Positions 56,901 to 64,000 of a stretch of 64,000 nucleotides of DNA are shown one piece after another (the first letter of the stretch is position 1; the number at the start of each line of letters is the position of its first letter). Under the pieces are notes generated by a model. It was not told the origin of the DNA. It was given only the letters and a program-made list of their open reading frames with translations, and ran no database searches. The DNA comes from Bryopsis sp. KO-2023. Its lineage: Eukaryota; Chlorophyta; Ulvophyceae; Bryopsidales; Bryopsidaceae. The stretch is from positions 5,084,001-5,148,000 of the forward strand of contig BSYQ01000008.1 of the NCBI GenBank assembly GCA_030272585.1. Direction: 5' to 3'. The position numbers and the translations under genes are program-made.

Positions 56901-57937
56901 ACAATTATCTCCTGGTGGTGGTAGATCGCTTTAGCAAAATGCTACATCTGATCCCCACACAGCAAACTGTCACAGCAGCCGAGGTGGCACGACTTTTCTT
57001 TGACCACATAGTGCGGCTCCATGGCATACCTTGTAGCATCACTTCTGACAGAGATGCACGGTTCACGGGAGCGTTTTGGAGAGCCTTATGGCAACTTTGT
57101 GGCACTACCTTGGCTATGTCGAGTGCCTACCACCCAGAAACTGATGGCCAAACCGAACGTTCTAATCGGACAGTTCAAACTGTGCTAAGGAGTTATGTGC
57201 AGCCTACTGGATGCGATTGGGATTTACACCTTTCTGCTGCGGAGTTTGCCTATAATTCGAGCATTCACGAGTCTACCGGATTTTCTCCTTTCTACCTCGT
57301 CTATGGCTATCAGCCTAGCCTCCCAATTGATCGTGCTGCTCCTACTCTCTCGCCTGCTGCCGATGACTGGTGGGCTACGTGGACTACCGCCCTCGTCGCG
57401 GCCCGGGCTTGCCTCTTCCGAGCTCAGGAGCGTCAGCGGAGGACCGCTAACCGTCTTCGGCGGGGAGGCCACTACTGTCCCGGCGATAGAGTCTTTCTTT
57501 CTACGCACGATTTGAAGCTGTCACCAACGTTGAGTCGCAAGCTGACAGCAAAGTATTGTGGGCCTTTCACCATCTCTGAGTGCATTTCGGACGTCACTGT
57601 GAGGCTGGACCTACCTGAAGCATTTGGGAAGTTGCACAATGCGTTCCATATCTCTAAACTAAAATCAGCACAAGAGGAGGAACCACATGAATTCCCTGGG
57701 AGAAAGCAACTGCTGCAACCCGGACCAGAGTTGGTGGATGGAGAGGAAGAGTATGAGGTGGAACAAATTTTAGACAAGAGAATATCCAGGGGACAAACCC
57801 AGTACTTGGTAAGATGGAAAGGATATGATGTTTCGGAGGATTCATGGGAACCGGAAGCGAACTTGGAAAATGCGGAAGAAAAGGTGGCGGAGTTCGAAAA
57901 GGGGTGTACCAAAAAGAGACGTCACCGGAGGCGCTAG
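53879..57937 (+). CDS. pol: Gypsy Pol polyprotein with chromodomain, 1352 aa
   Basis: Domains in order: a Ser/Glu-rich linker with three 12-residue repeats (about residues 117-151); aspartic protease with LIDSGASNNF (about 228); reverse transcriptase with KNRYPIPRI, SKIDLCSGYHQ, LPFGLTNAPATF and catalytic YLDD (about 583); RNase H with TTDASDHAVGAVL (about 731) and YTDHAPL; integrase with a HHCC zinc finger (925-970) and D,D,E residues near 995, 1056 and 1092 (TDGQTERSN); and a chromodomain near 1290-1345 (YEVEQILDKR, YLVRWKGYDVSEDSWEP). The chromodomain probably steers insertion to particular chromatin marks. Frame is -1 to gag with 55 nt overlap; no obvious slippery heptamer is seen there, so expression may use frameshifting or its own ATG. 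No inactivating change seen. Confidence 0.97.
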   Translation: MFPLWEDGPFEGPMPGKLKWPGTGGVPGLRLLAKEDSSKAEVARCSHSYEAAAEWHVAEDQGRKSGRGQSVASPQVTGAVPVVATRVEEDKLHNLESSVAGCAGVKNLQKEEKEVLSSSRRTQEEPVDSSSRRTQEEPVDSSSRQTQEEPDVCVVPREELGNFSNGSIQQEPTIFGSGWTLEVMEKFCTRGSQGGLEPVRPMRLGNATNAEKGMLVTVGTVDGKEAKILIDSGASNNFISKEWLVKNQVTPSESQHPTKVLLADGETAECSSRQLEATVSLGQFTSVEVLHEITMGNYDLILGMTWLQQHNPVIDWKRKMVTLLQNGCRHRLKMRRCDPELQQEGPELLSALQMRAVIRKGEPAFLVQVFAAKEDNLLAGAPKCLEKKEESQRLEQQIRSEFGELFRDELPSELPPDRGVRHKIELVEGAVPQKKGLYRLSITEQKELKKQLVELLEQGFIQPSKSPWGAPVIFVPKKNGKLRMCVDYRALNKLTIKNRYPIPRIEDLMDQVQGCKVFSKIDLCSGYHQVRLEPEDCEKTAFRTRYGLYEYVVLPFGLTNAPATFMNTMHHVLHEYLDVFCVVYLDDILVYSRSWREHKGHLRKIFQVLREQKLYVSNKKCEIGNTKVEFLGHEISALGVGVLQEKIQVIREWPEPQTLKELRSFLGLANYYRRFIKGFSAIAQPLTHLLKQSTEWKWDEAATTAMASLKEALANAPVLLIPNPALKFEVTTDASDHAVGAVLTQDQGHGQQPVAYESRKLNPAELNYATHEKELLAIIHALRTWRHYLDAQEFVIYTDHAPLRYLQTQPNLSKRQARWMEVLQEFKYEIKYRPRKENVVADALSRATHQKVRKEELFATVAGATVFQEKVKNAYMEDPLCNTLIVAAHKPPHVRWDGVRLWRHVAGTWKWWIPRSMQATVLQECHDSALAGHFGRRRTLFRVQQHYFWPKVSASVQRYVATCLACQRNKPSTQKPMGLLQPLPVPDERWQDVALDFVGPLPTTAAGHNYLLVVVDRFSKMLHLIPTQQTVTAAEVARLFFDHIVRLHGIPCSITSDRDARFTGAFWRALWQLCGTTLAMSSAYHPETDGQTERSNRTVQTVLRSYVQPTGCDWDLHLSAAEFAYNSSIHESTGFSPFYLVYGYQPSLPIDRAAPTLSPAADDWWATWTTALVAARACLFRAQERQRRTANRLRRGGHYCPGDRVFLSTHDLKLSPTLSRKLTAKYCGPFTISECISDVTVRLDLPEAFGKLHNAFHISKLKSAQEEEPHEFPGRKQLLQPGPELVDGEEEYEVEQILDKRISRGQTQYLVRWKGYDVSEDSWEPEANLENAEEKVAEFEKGCTKKRRHRRR
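54227..54331 (+). repeat. 36-bp tandem repeat inside pol
   Basis: Three units encode SSSRRTQEEPVD twice and then SSSRQTQEEPD. Only a few bases differ between units, so the repeat arose recently by slippage or unequal exchange. It lies in the linker before protease, where length change should be tolerated. Confidence 0.85.
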
Positions 57938-57949
57938 TGGTTGGCAAGG

Positions 57950-58106
57950 TTAGATGCCTTTGGTAGCAGCAAAGATAGAGGTGCTACAAGCGATGTGACG
58001 CTGTGACAAGACCTCTGAAAGCCCCAGCGTAGCAAGCCCTTAGACGCCTTTGGTAGCAGCGAAGCTAGAGGTGCTACAAGCGATGTGACGGTGTGACAAG
58101 ACATCT
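57950..58106 (+). repeat. Two direct repeats between pol and the downstream ORF
   Basis: A 67-bp block (57950-58016) recurs at 58040-58106 with period 90 and only a few changes (GGTAGCAGC, AGGTGCTACAAGCGATGTGA shared). Non-coding in the pol frame. It could be a cis element for expression of the downstream ORF, but nothing proves it. Confidence 0.8.
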
Positions 58107-58211
58107 CGGATAATCCAAACTAAAGTAAGTTTGGCGGGGAAACAGCTTAGCAGAAGGGATCAGCAACGAGGTAGTTGGAGGGGAAAAGCGTGGTTACGGA
58201 ATCGCTCTACG

Positions 58212-59399
58212 ATGGACAAACCTCCGAGGCCTCCTACTACCCGGCGTTCGGCATCGGGAATGCGCGTGTCGGTGTCAGCCCCAGTGGTAGCAACGACTGC
58301 AGCACCTCTCACAGCCACTATCTCGACGACCCCTGTAGTGTCAGCACCGGCCGTTCCTCCGACACAGACACCGATGCTTCTCACGCCTATGGGAGTTCCG
58401 CCACCAGCATTTCCCAGGGTTGCCGAGCCTGGTCAAAGACAACCCCCTGATGTGTTGTCTGCACTGCAGTCAGCTTTTTATGCAGAGCTCAATAGACGTA
58501 ATGAATATGCAAGGGCGGAAAGGGCAGAGAAGAGGGTAGCGGTTTTGGAGGCGACGGCGAAGGGAATAGCACAAGAACTGGCTGAAGCGCGGCAACAAGA
58601 AAAAACGAAAACGAGAAAGGAGTATGATGCTAAAATTCGTGAATTGCAGCAAGAGTTGCAGCGAACAAAGGAGCACGACAAGACGGTAAGCAAGGAGCTG
58701 GACCGATTCCGACGTTGGGTGAAAATGGCCCCCAAGATTGAAGAGCCTGAAAGTGGTGTGGGTGGGGGACTCGAGCCCTCGGAGGACATATCTCACACCC
58801 ATTCCACCCAGTCAGAACCTCCAGATACTTGTGAGAATAGCGAGGAGGAGGAGTACGAAAGTGAAGAGAATGACGAAGCATCAGAAGAGCAGCAAGTGGT
58901 GGTGGCTAGTCTGGTTTCTGGGCCGCTGGAGGAGGTGCATAGTACTTGTAGCTTGTGCTTCCGCGACGTTGATGCTCCTGTGCGACAATTCAGTTGTAGA
59001 GCTCATCGTCTTTGCACCAAAGAGCAATGCTGGAGAAAAGCTTGGGTAGCTGACGGGTTGCAAAGGGATCCTGCAGGCGACGATGAAAACAACTGGGGCT
59101 TTATTACATCAGTGAACAAGGAGAAGGGGTACCCGGGAGTCGGTAACTTCACACATTGTAACCTCTGTCATGCTGCAGATGTAGCAGCAATGGTCAAGGT
59201 TAGGTGGACCAAGACAGTTACCTCATCTCGTGTAAGAGATGCTACCTTAGTCGTGGAGCAAGCACACGGGTACGCTTTCAAGGGAGCTCGAAATATGAAC
59301 TTCAGTCAGCACCAGTTAGTCCACCATCAGGTCGCGCGTAAGCCTTCTAAGCGAGTGAGAAAGGGAGCAGCTCAAGGGGCCGCTCCAGGGGAGTCATAG
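58212..59399 (+). CDS. Gypsy downstream ORF: coiled coil plus Cys/His cluster, 395 aa
   Basis: A long sense frame after pol, in the position of env in errantiviruses. ATG at 58212 (MDKPPRPPTT); the frame is open upstream to 58131. Order: a Pro/Thr/Val-rich low-complexity N-terminus (about 1-75), a Glu/Lys/Arg-rich coiled coil (about 100-180), an acidic Ser/Glu region, then CSLC(x10)C(x2)H(x2)C(x4)C and a later HCNLC, and a basic C-terminus. There is no signal peptide, transmembrane helix or fusion-peptide-like stretch, so it is not an env. Probably binds zinc and possibly nucleic acid; that is inference. I do not recognise the family. Composition and length suggest a real protein. Confidence 0.7.
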   Translation: MDKPPRPPTTRRSASGMRVSVSAPVVATTAAPLTATISTTPVVSAPAVPPTQTPMLLTPMGVPPPAFPRVAEPGQRQPPDVLSALQSAFYAELNRRNEYARAERAEKRVAVLEATAKGIAQELAEARQQEKTKTRKEYDAKIRELQQELQRTKEHDKTVSKELDRFRRWVKMAPKIEEPESGVGGGLEPSEDISHTHSTQSEPPDTCENSEEEEYESEENDEASEEQQVVVASLVSGPLEEVHSTCSLCFRDVDAPVRQFSCRAHRLCTKEQCWRKAWVADGLQRDPAGDDENNWGFITSVNKEKGYPGVGNFTHCNLCHAADVAAMVKVRWTKTVTSSRVRDATLVVEQAHGYAFKGARNMNFSQHQLVHHQVARKPSKRVRKGAAQGAAPGES

Positions 59400-59540
59400 A
59401 GGAGCATGAAATATTCACGACAAATAAAGACAATAACGGTTTATTTTATTTTGTTTTGTGTTGTTTTGGTTGTTAGTCTGGGAATTCTTCTGAGAATTTT
59501 AGATTTCCCTTGTTGCAGTGTTGGGACTTACTACAAACTA

Positions 59541-59552
59541 GAGGGGGAGGAA
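59541..59552 (+). other. Gypsy polypurine tract
   Basis: GAGGGGGAGGAA directly precedes the 3' LTR, as expected for the plus-strand primer. Confidence 0.9.
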
Positions 59553-59774
59553 TGTAACAGGTTGTAGCGAATCAGAAAGGCTACATCATGTCAAACCATA
59601 TCTTGTCAAACTTAGATGTTCTGAGTGACAGCTAGCATCACTAGCTAGCTAGCTGCTGGATGCTAGTTGTCAAACCCACAGCACGAGTGGGTTAGGGTAT
59701 ATATGTTGTTGAGAACATCTTGTAAGCAGTATTATCCTTCGGGTTATTCCTTTCCGTTCTGTCCATTCGTTACA
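59553..59774 (+). repeat. Gypsy 3' LTR, 222 bp
   Basis: Reads identical to the 5' LTR and is followed by the target duplication GTGTA at 59775-59779. Confidence 0.95.
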
Positions 59775-60697
59775 GTGTATGTTTTGGGCAGTATAGGATA
59801 TGGGTTTCCTATTTGGGGTCCATTCCTAACAGTTTCTCAGTGGCGTTTGTTGGAAGCAATTCATCTCCAGTTTATGAGAAGTATCCTCCGTTTGCCTCGA
59901 TATACGCCAAAGGAGGTTCTGTACGGGGAATTAGGGTGTTATCCATTAGAATTAGCACTTTGGTCGCAATTGTGCCGATATTGGAACAAGTTGGTTGGGT
60001 TATCAGTTGATCGATTGCATGGAAGATTGTTTTGTTGGGGTTTTGATCAATATCACGCATCTCGATCTTCTTGGTTTGGGCGTATTTTGGGTTTTTTCAG
60101 ACGGTTTTGGCCGGAGAAGATATTTTCTTCTACGACTTTGGTGGACATTTCGGAATTTCAGCGTCGTTATAAAGCTATGCATGCTGAACATGTTTTCGGT
60201 TCATCTGCATCTCGAGTTATATCTTGGTATCGGCATATTAAGTTTTCCCTCAGATTTGAACGGTATTTGACAACTTTAAAACCAACTTCTCTTCGGGTTT
60301 TCTTTACTCGTTTTCGTTGTGGTATTCATTTCTTGGAAGTGGAAGTGGGACGATATAATGGTGTACCAAGGGAAAACAGGATTTGTCGGTTGTGAACGGC
60401 ATTTTCTTTTTGAATGTCCTTTTTATTCTTCCTTTCGTTCTTTGCATTCAGATGTTTTTCGATGGGCTAATCCCAAGGATCTTTTTAGTAGGGTGCCATC
60501 GGGCAAATTAGCTTTAGTTATCAGCAAAATGGCTTCAATACGTTCAGCAGGTTTACAATCCTAAGGTTTTTGTTTTGTTTTTGGTTTTTTTTGTTTTTCT
60601 CTTTCTTTTCTTTCCTTTTTGTCTTTGTTCCAGCATCATAGAGGGTGATGGCTCTCTTTTGCTGTGGGTTGTAATTATGATTATGATTATGATCTGT
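59775..60697 (+). mobile_element. LINE fragment 2, 3' part
   Basis: Continues the LINE interrupted by the gypsy: LGSIGYGFPIWG, RYTPKEVLYGELG and LFTRFR-like blocks parallel the dUTPase-bearing LINE. The frame ends at CRL near 60395. The zinc-knuckle end continues in another frame as RHFLFECPFY, so a frameshift sits near 60390. The coding part ends at 60564, a T-rich 3' UTR follows, and the element ends with an ATTATG repeat (about 60672-60693). The dynein intron resumes at about 60698. No dUTPase follows this RT. Confidence 0.85.
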
Positions 60698-63600
60698 AAG
60701 TGGAAAGTTCGTACCTGGTAGGTTTGACGTTCAATAGAACGCAGACAGCCTCCATGACAAGTTTTGTAGCGCCTGGTGGGTTTCTGAACGATAGGACCAA
60801 TTTGATATCTGTAGGTTTGATAGTGTCCAATGCGGCAACTTGAAGTGCACCCTCTAATACTGGAATCGCTTCAGCGAGAGCCTCCTCGCATTCCATTTTG
60901 ATTGCTTTTGCGGCTGTGGATGCTGCTTCGGCCTTCTTCACTTCCTCATCGACCAATGCTCGTTTTGGTTTTGCCATCTGTCAAAGAAGGGGGAGGGTGC
61001 CGTGTAAATGACAATCGGGGTTGCAGTGAGGTCTCAAACAAAGTTTCACTCACGGTGACTGGGCTCCAAAACGCCAGGGGCGAGGAGGTTGACACCACAG
61101 TTTTTCCCTTCTGGACGGTAGCCATGAGCTGTCCCGTTTTCGAAACCATCTTCGCTAGCGTGGGTTTCAGGGCAGTTGGCTCGTTTTGCATGATATTGAC
61201 CTGTTTCACTGTGAATTCAAGCTTCTCCAGCCCCATTTCGCATCTCTTTTTGGCTGCCGAAATCTCGGTTCCCTTTTGAGCGAGAAGTGCCGCAAACGTT
61301 GTGATGAGCTCCAGATAGGAGGTAGGTGTCACGTAGTTGATCCGGCCAGCTTGGGATCGAAATTTATCACTGAGGCCTACGATATCCTGGACATTGAAAA
61401 CACATTTTTCAATTCCCACCTGCAATGTCATTTCATGCATCTCAAACTGAACGGCAGATCGAAAATCGCACTTGAGGGAACATTTTGCACATGTTCATGA
61501 TTTGAAGTCCTTCCTCCTTGGTCATGTTTTCAATTTCCTGGAGGGATTTCATGGCACCACCTTCCAGTGCATCGGTTGACCACCTTTGAAAGCTGGAAAA
61601 ACAAATTATCCCACAGATATTGAATATTCCTGTGTAAGATTTGTCGGTTTTTCATGCACACGTTTAATGCATCCACTGATAGTTTTTGTCACTCATGAGT
61701 GAAACTAATGATGTGAAAATTATACCACAACATTACCATTCAACTCTGCAACAGTTCACAAGCGATGAGAACTGGCACAATCGCTCTCTGAACGCATCGC
61801 CAATGGGACTGAAGCAGAGTATCATGACCAACTTTTCTTTTGTATTCTCCACGAAATAGGTCCAGAGCTCAGTGGCCCCTTCCAGTTGCTTTCCTTCATT
61901 TTTGGCCAGGCCTTTACATCGTTCAAGAACTGCCCCTCTTTCATCGTAGGGAAACATGTTGAGCACCTTTCAGAAAGAAACAGCAAAGCATATCGAATCA
62001 AATCAAAATTTATCAGGAATAATATAAGCTTGGACGTGCACGTCGGTTCAATACCTCGCCAGCATGAAGTAGGCAGTTGATCTCTTCCACGAAAGACTCT
62101 CCTTTAATTTGCGTGTCGGAAGAAAGGAAGACACAAGCACCCCCAGCTCTCCGCGTCATTTTCTGCAAATCGTCGCGCCACACGATGGCTTTGTGGTTAT
62201 CAGATACTTCTAGTTGGAAAGACTCTATACCACAGATATAAGCTCCAAGGCGAGAAAGGCTTTTCCTTCCGGTACCCCCAAGCCCGACGCAGAGCATATG
62301 CGCGCCTGTGACACAGACATCCTCCATCGCTACGAAATGCGTCTATATTTTGGACTCCAAAACACCAAAGCAGATATAGAAATACATCAAAGCTGCCAGT
62401 TCCTCACCAGGCTGTTTGAGAACCCTGCAAACTCGCGAGACGTGTTTCACCGCGTACAGAAACATTGCTAGATTCATTGCCTGCTTGCTGGTGCTCTTGT
62501 GATCGACAAGGCATTCTTCCATTTTTGATATCAATGGCGCGATGTCGATGACCTCAGAACACGATCCCAGGCTTGGTTCTTCGGCCTCCTATAAATTCAA
62601 AGAGGTGGTGTGAGGGGCAGTAGCAAGCTTGGAATTTTTTTCCGCATGATTTCTGAGGCGTACCTGATTTTTGTAGTCTCCTAAAAAGCACCTTCTGGTG
62701 GATTGTGCGTCCGGTATGTTCGCCTCGTTGGCTACATGCTTGAACAGCTTGTCGAAGTCTGCATTCAGACTGGTGGCTGTTGTCTGCTTTAGTGCCGACA
62801 GGAACCATTGCTGGTGTTTTTCATCCACGAGTCGATCGTAGAAAACCTGCAGTATCTACCAAGAAAAAATAAATTCGCTGTTCATAAGCAGGCTGTGCAT
62901 GCCGTATGCAATTATATGCCCAAGAAGCACCAGAAGCGCATCACTCGCACCTCGTGGTTCCCCAGTCTCAAACATAGATCCTTGGTAGAACCTTTCTTCC
63001 CGAGAGGTTTCATCATTAGTAGCCCGTTCCCCACCCGCGAAATGTCTCCCAGATTTGATGTGCAGTCAGACTTTGCAGGAGTGGGAAGTAGCTGGCTCAT
63101 GGCCGTGAAGTATACCTCCCATGTCGCGGCAAATACAGGTGGTGAAAGCTCCTGTAGGACACGTTTCATGAAACGTGTCCTACAGGAGCTTGTGATCACA
63201 TAGTGAGCACAAGCTGGGAATTTTGGTACCTTTTCGGAGCATGATTTTTTCTGAAAGTGATCCCATGGTGATCACCTTAAGTATAAAGCACTCTTCTGGT
63301 TGTAATTTCAATTCATTGCAAGCATCCTCAAGTGCCGTCTCCATACTCGCGTAGTCCGCGTTTGGCAAGGCCACTCTTGGGAATAAATTTGACATGTTCC
63401 CTCGGAACAAGGGAACATCATGACTCAAGAACTTGCACAAGTTCACGTCTACGATCGATCGAATGAGCAAAACGAACGCTTCCCCTGATGAGGATCTCTG
63501 CTTGAGGTTTGCCTCCGCCCGCAACGACGCTCTCATTCCTAGATAAACAAGATTCTTCGTCGGTGGAAGGGTAGTTGGGTGAACGTGAACAAAATACACT

Positions 63601-64000
63601 AGAACTGAACTGTTACCGTGATCTTGAGAGGAGAGCTGCTCAGAGCACAGCTTGTAGCACCGGACGATTTTCTCTGCACATTGTCGTGGTTGAAGGTATC
63701 CAAGCGAAAACAATCTGATTTCCGAGATCATGGCATAATCCGGAACCATCGTGGCTACCATTCTTAACAGCGCCTTCAGATTGTCAGGAAGTTCAGATCT
63801 CCCAGCGTATCCAGGGTTCATCGTGATCGCACACCTGGCGCTCCACTCGAGTTGTATTTTTTTTCCCTCGAAGGTGAAGACAGTGAGGCGTGCGGCTTTT
63901 GCTTTGTGAATGTCTAGCACCTTTTTATGAACGAGATATAAAATGTCAGTGGTGGCTCTCGTAGTGTTTCGTCTTGTCCCAGCTTGGTATTGCACAGTTG
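60698..64000 (-). pseudogene. Dynein heavy chain copy 2, proximal part (AAA1 end to stalk)
   Basis: Minus-strand copy, cut by the window end. Exons include 63920-63617 (AAA1 end: MNPGYAGRSELPDNLKAL), 63538-63276 (AAA2 start: DVNLCKFLSHDVPLF), 63151-62951 (AAA3 end), about 62870-62670 and 62580-62395 (RVCRVLKQPG), AAA4 near 62310-62050 (GLGGTGRKS), 61970-61735, and the stalk and MTBD exons 61400-60715 (YVTPTSYLELI, ECEEALAEAIP). Splice sites and introns parallel copy 1. It shares the loss of AAA2 and most of AAA3. Small in-frame indels differ between the copies: this one has the FTF triplet copy 1 lacks and lost YDY and AVM. Read with the TAG at 51304 in its distal part, it is a pseudogene. 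Confidence 0.85.
63146..63191. repeat. 46-bp perfect palindrome at a dynein splice acceptor
   Basis: The two 23-bp arms (AAGCTCCTGTAGGACAC... and its exact inverse) have no spacer. The palindrome spans the acceptor and the first six bases of the exon starting at 63151 (minus). Copy 1 has a single unduplicated version at 15230-15258, so this is an inverted duplication of the intron-exon boundary specific to copy 2. Confidence 0.9.

Larger units (their letters stand above)
51891..59774 (+). mobile_element. Complete Ty3/gypsy chromovirus, 7884 bp
   Basis: An LTR retrotransposon with 222-bp LTRs (TGTAAC...GTTACA) that read identical over their whole length, a 5-bp target duplication, a primer-binding site, a leader ORF, gag, pol with a C-terminal chromodomain, a downstream ORF and a polypurine tract. 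pol domain order PR-RT-RNaseH-IN-chromodomain is that of Ty3/gypsy chromoviruses. No stop interrupts gag or pol. Identical LTRs imply a very recent insertion, so this copy may be autonomous. It sits inside LINE fragment 2. Confidence 0.97.

Noticed and set aside
58131-59399. Envelope gene in the gypsy element
   Set aside because: No signal peptide, transmembrane segment or fusion-peptide-like stretch. The coiled-coil and Cys/His layout points to a cytosolic or nuclear protein.

Overview
This is a stretch of a nuclear eukaryotic genome. Genes are split by GT-AG introns with T-rich acceptors, and about two thirds of the window is repeats or non-coding DNA. A chlorophyllase-like gene with an organelle-type leader, an axonemal-type dynein heavy chain family and a chromodomain Ty3/gypsy element together suggest a photosynthetic organism with a flagellated stage. 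A streptophyte alga or an early-diverging land plant fits best. That is inference from gene content, not a sequence match.

Layout. 0.5-5.8 kb: a TBC-domain Rab-GAP gene (+) with about eleven exons. 8.3-10.3 kb: an unrecognised spliced gene (-). 12.35-12.73 kb: a complete two-exon gene (+) for a 98-residue protein with an N-terminal cysteine cluster. 12.8-19.8 kb: a decayed dynein heavy chain copy (+). 21.5-22.6 kb: a broken leucyl aminopeptidase (M17) copy (+). 22.6-36.4 kb: mostly non-coding, with three copies of a ~480 bp repeat whose ends carry inverted repeats. 36.4-38.2 kb: a TVP38/TMEM64 (VTT-domain) membrane protein (-). It faces a seven-exon chlorophyllase-like hydrolase (+, 39.1-42.1 kb) across a ~0.9 kb intergenic region. 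43.5-44.3 kb: a weak gene candidate (-). 46.9-50.0 kb: a 5'-truncated LINE (-) whose reverse transcriptase ORF is followed, with a 20-nt overlap in another frame, by a complete dUTPase ORF.

50.5-64.0 kb: a second dynein copy in inverted orientation (-). One of its introns holds a second LINE fragment, and that fragment holds a complete 7.9 kb Ty3/gypsy chromovirus. The gypsy has LTRs that read as identical, a perfect 5 bp target duplication, gag and pol, and two accessory ORFs of unrecognised family: one upstream of gag with a duplicated Cys/His module, and one downstream of pol with a coiled coil and a Cys/His cluster. The insertion order can be read directly: dynein duplication, then LINE, then gypsy.

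The two dynein copies lack the same internal block (AAA2 and most of AAA3) and are very similar even in introns. The decay therefore began before the inverted duplication. The most unusual items are the LINE dUTPase, the two gypsy accessory ORFs, and the large inverted dynein duplication with a copy-specific 46 bp perfect palindrome.
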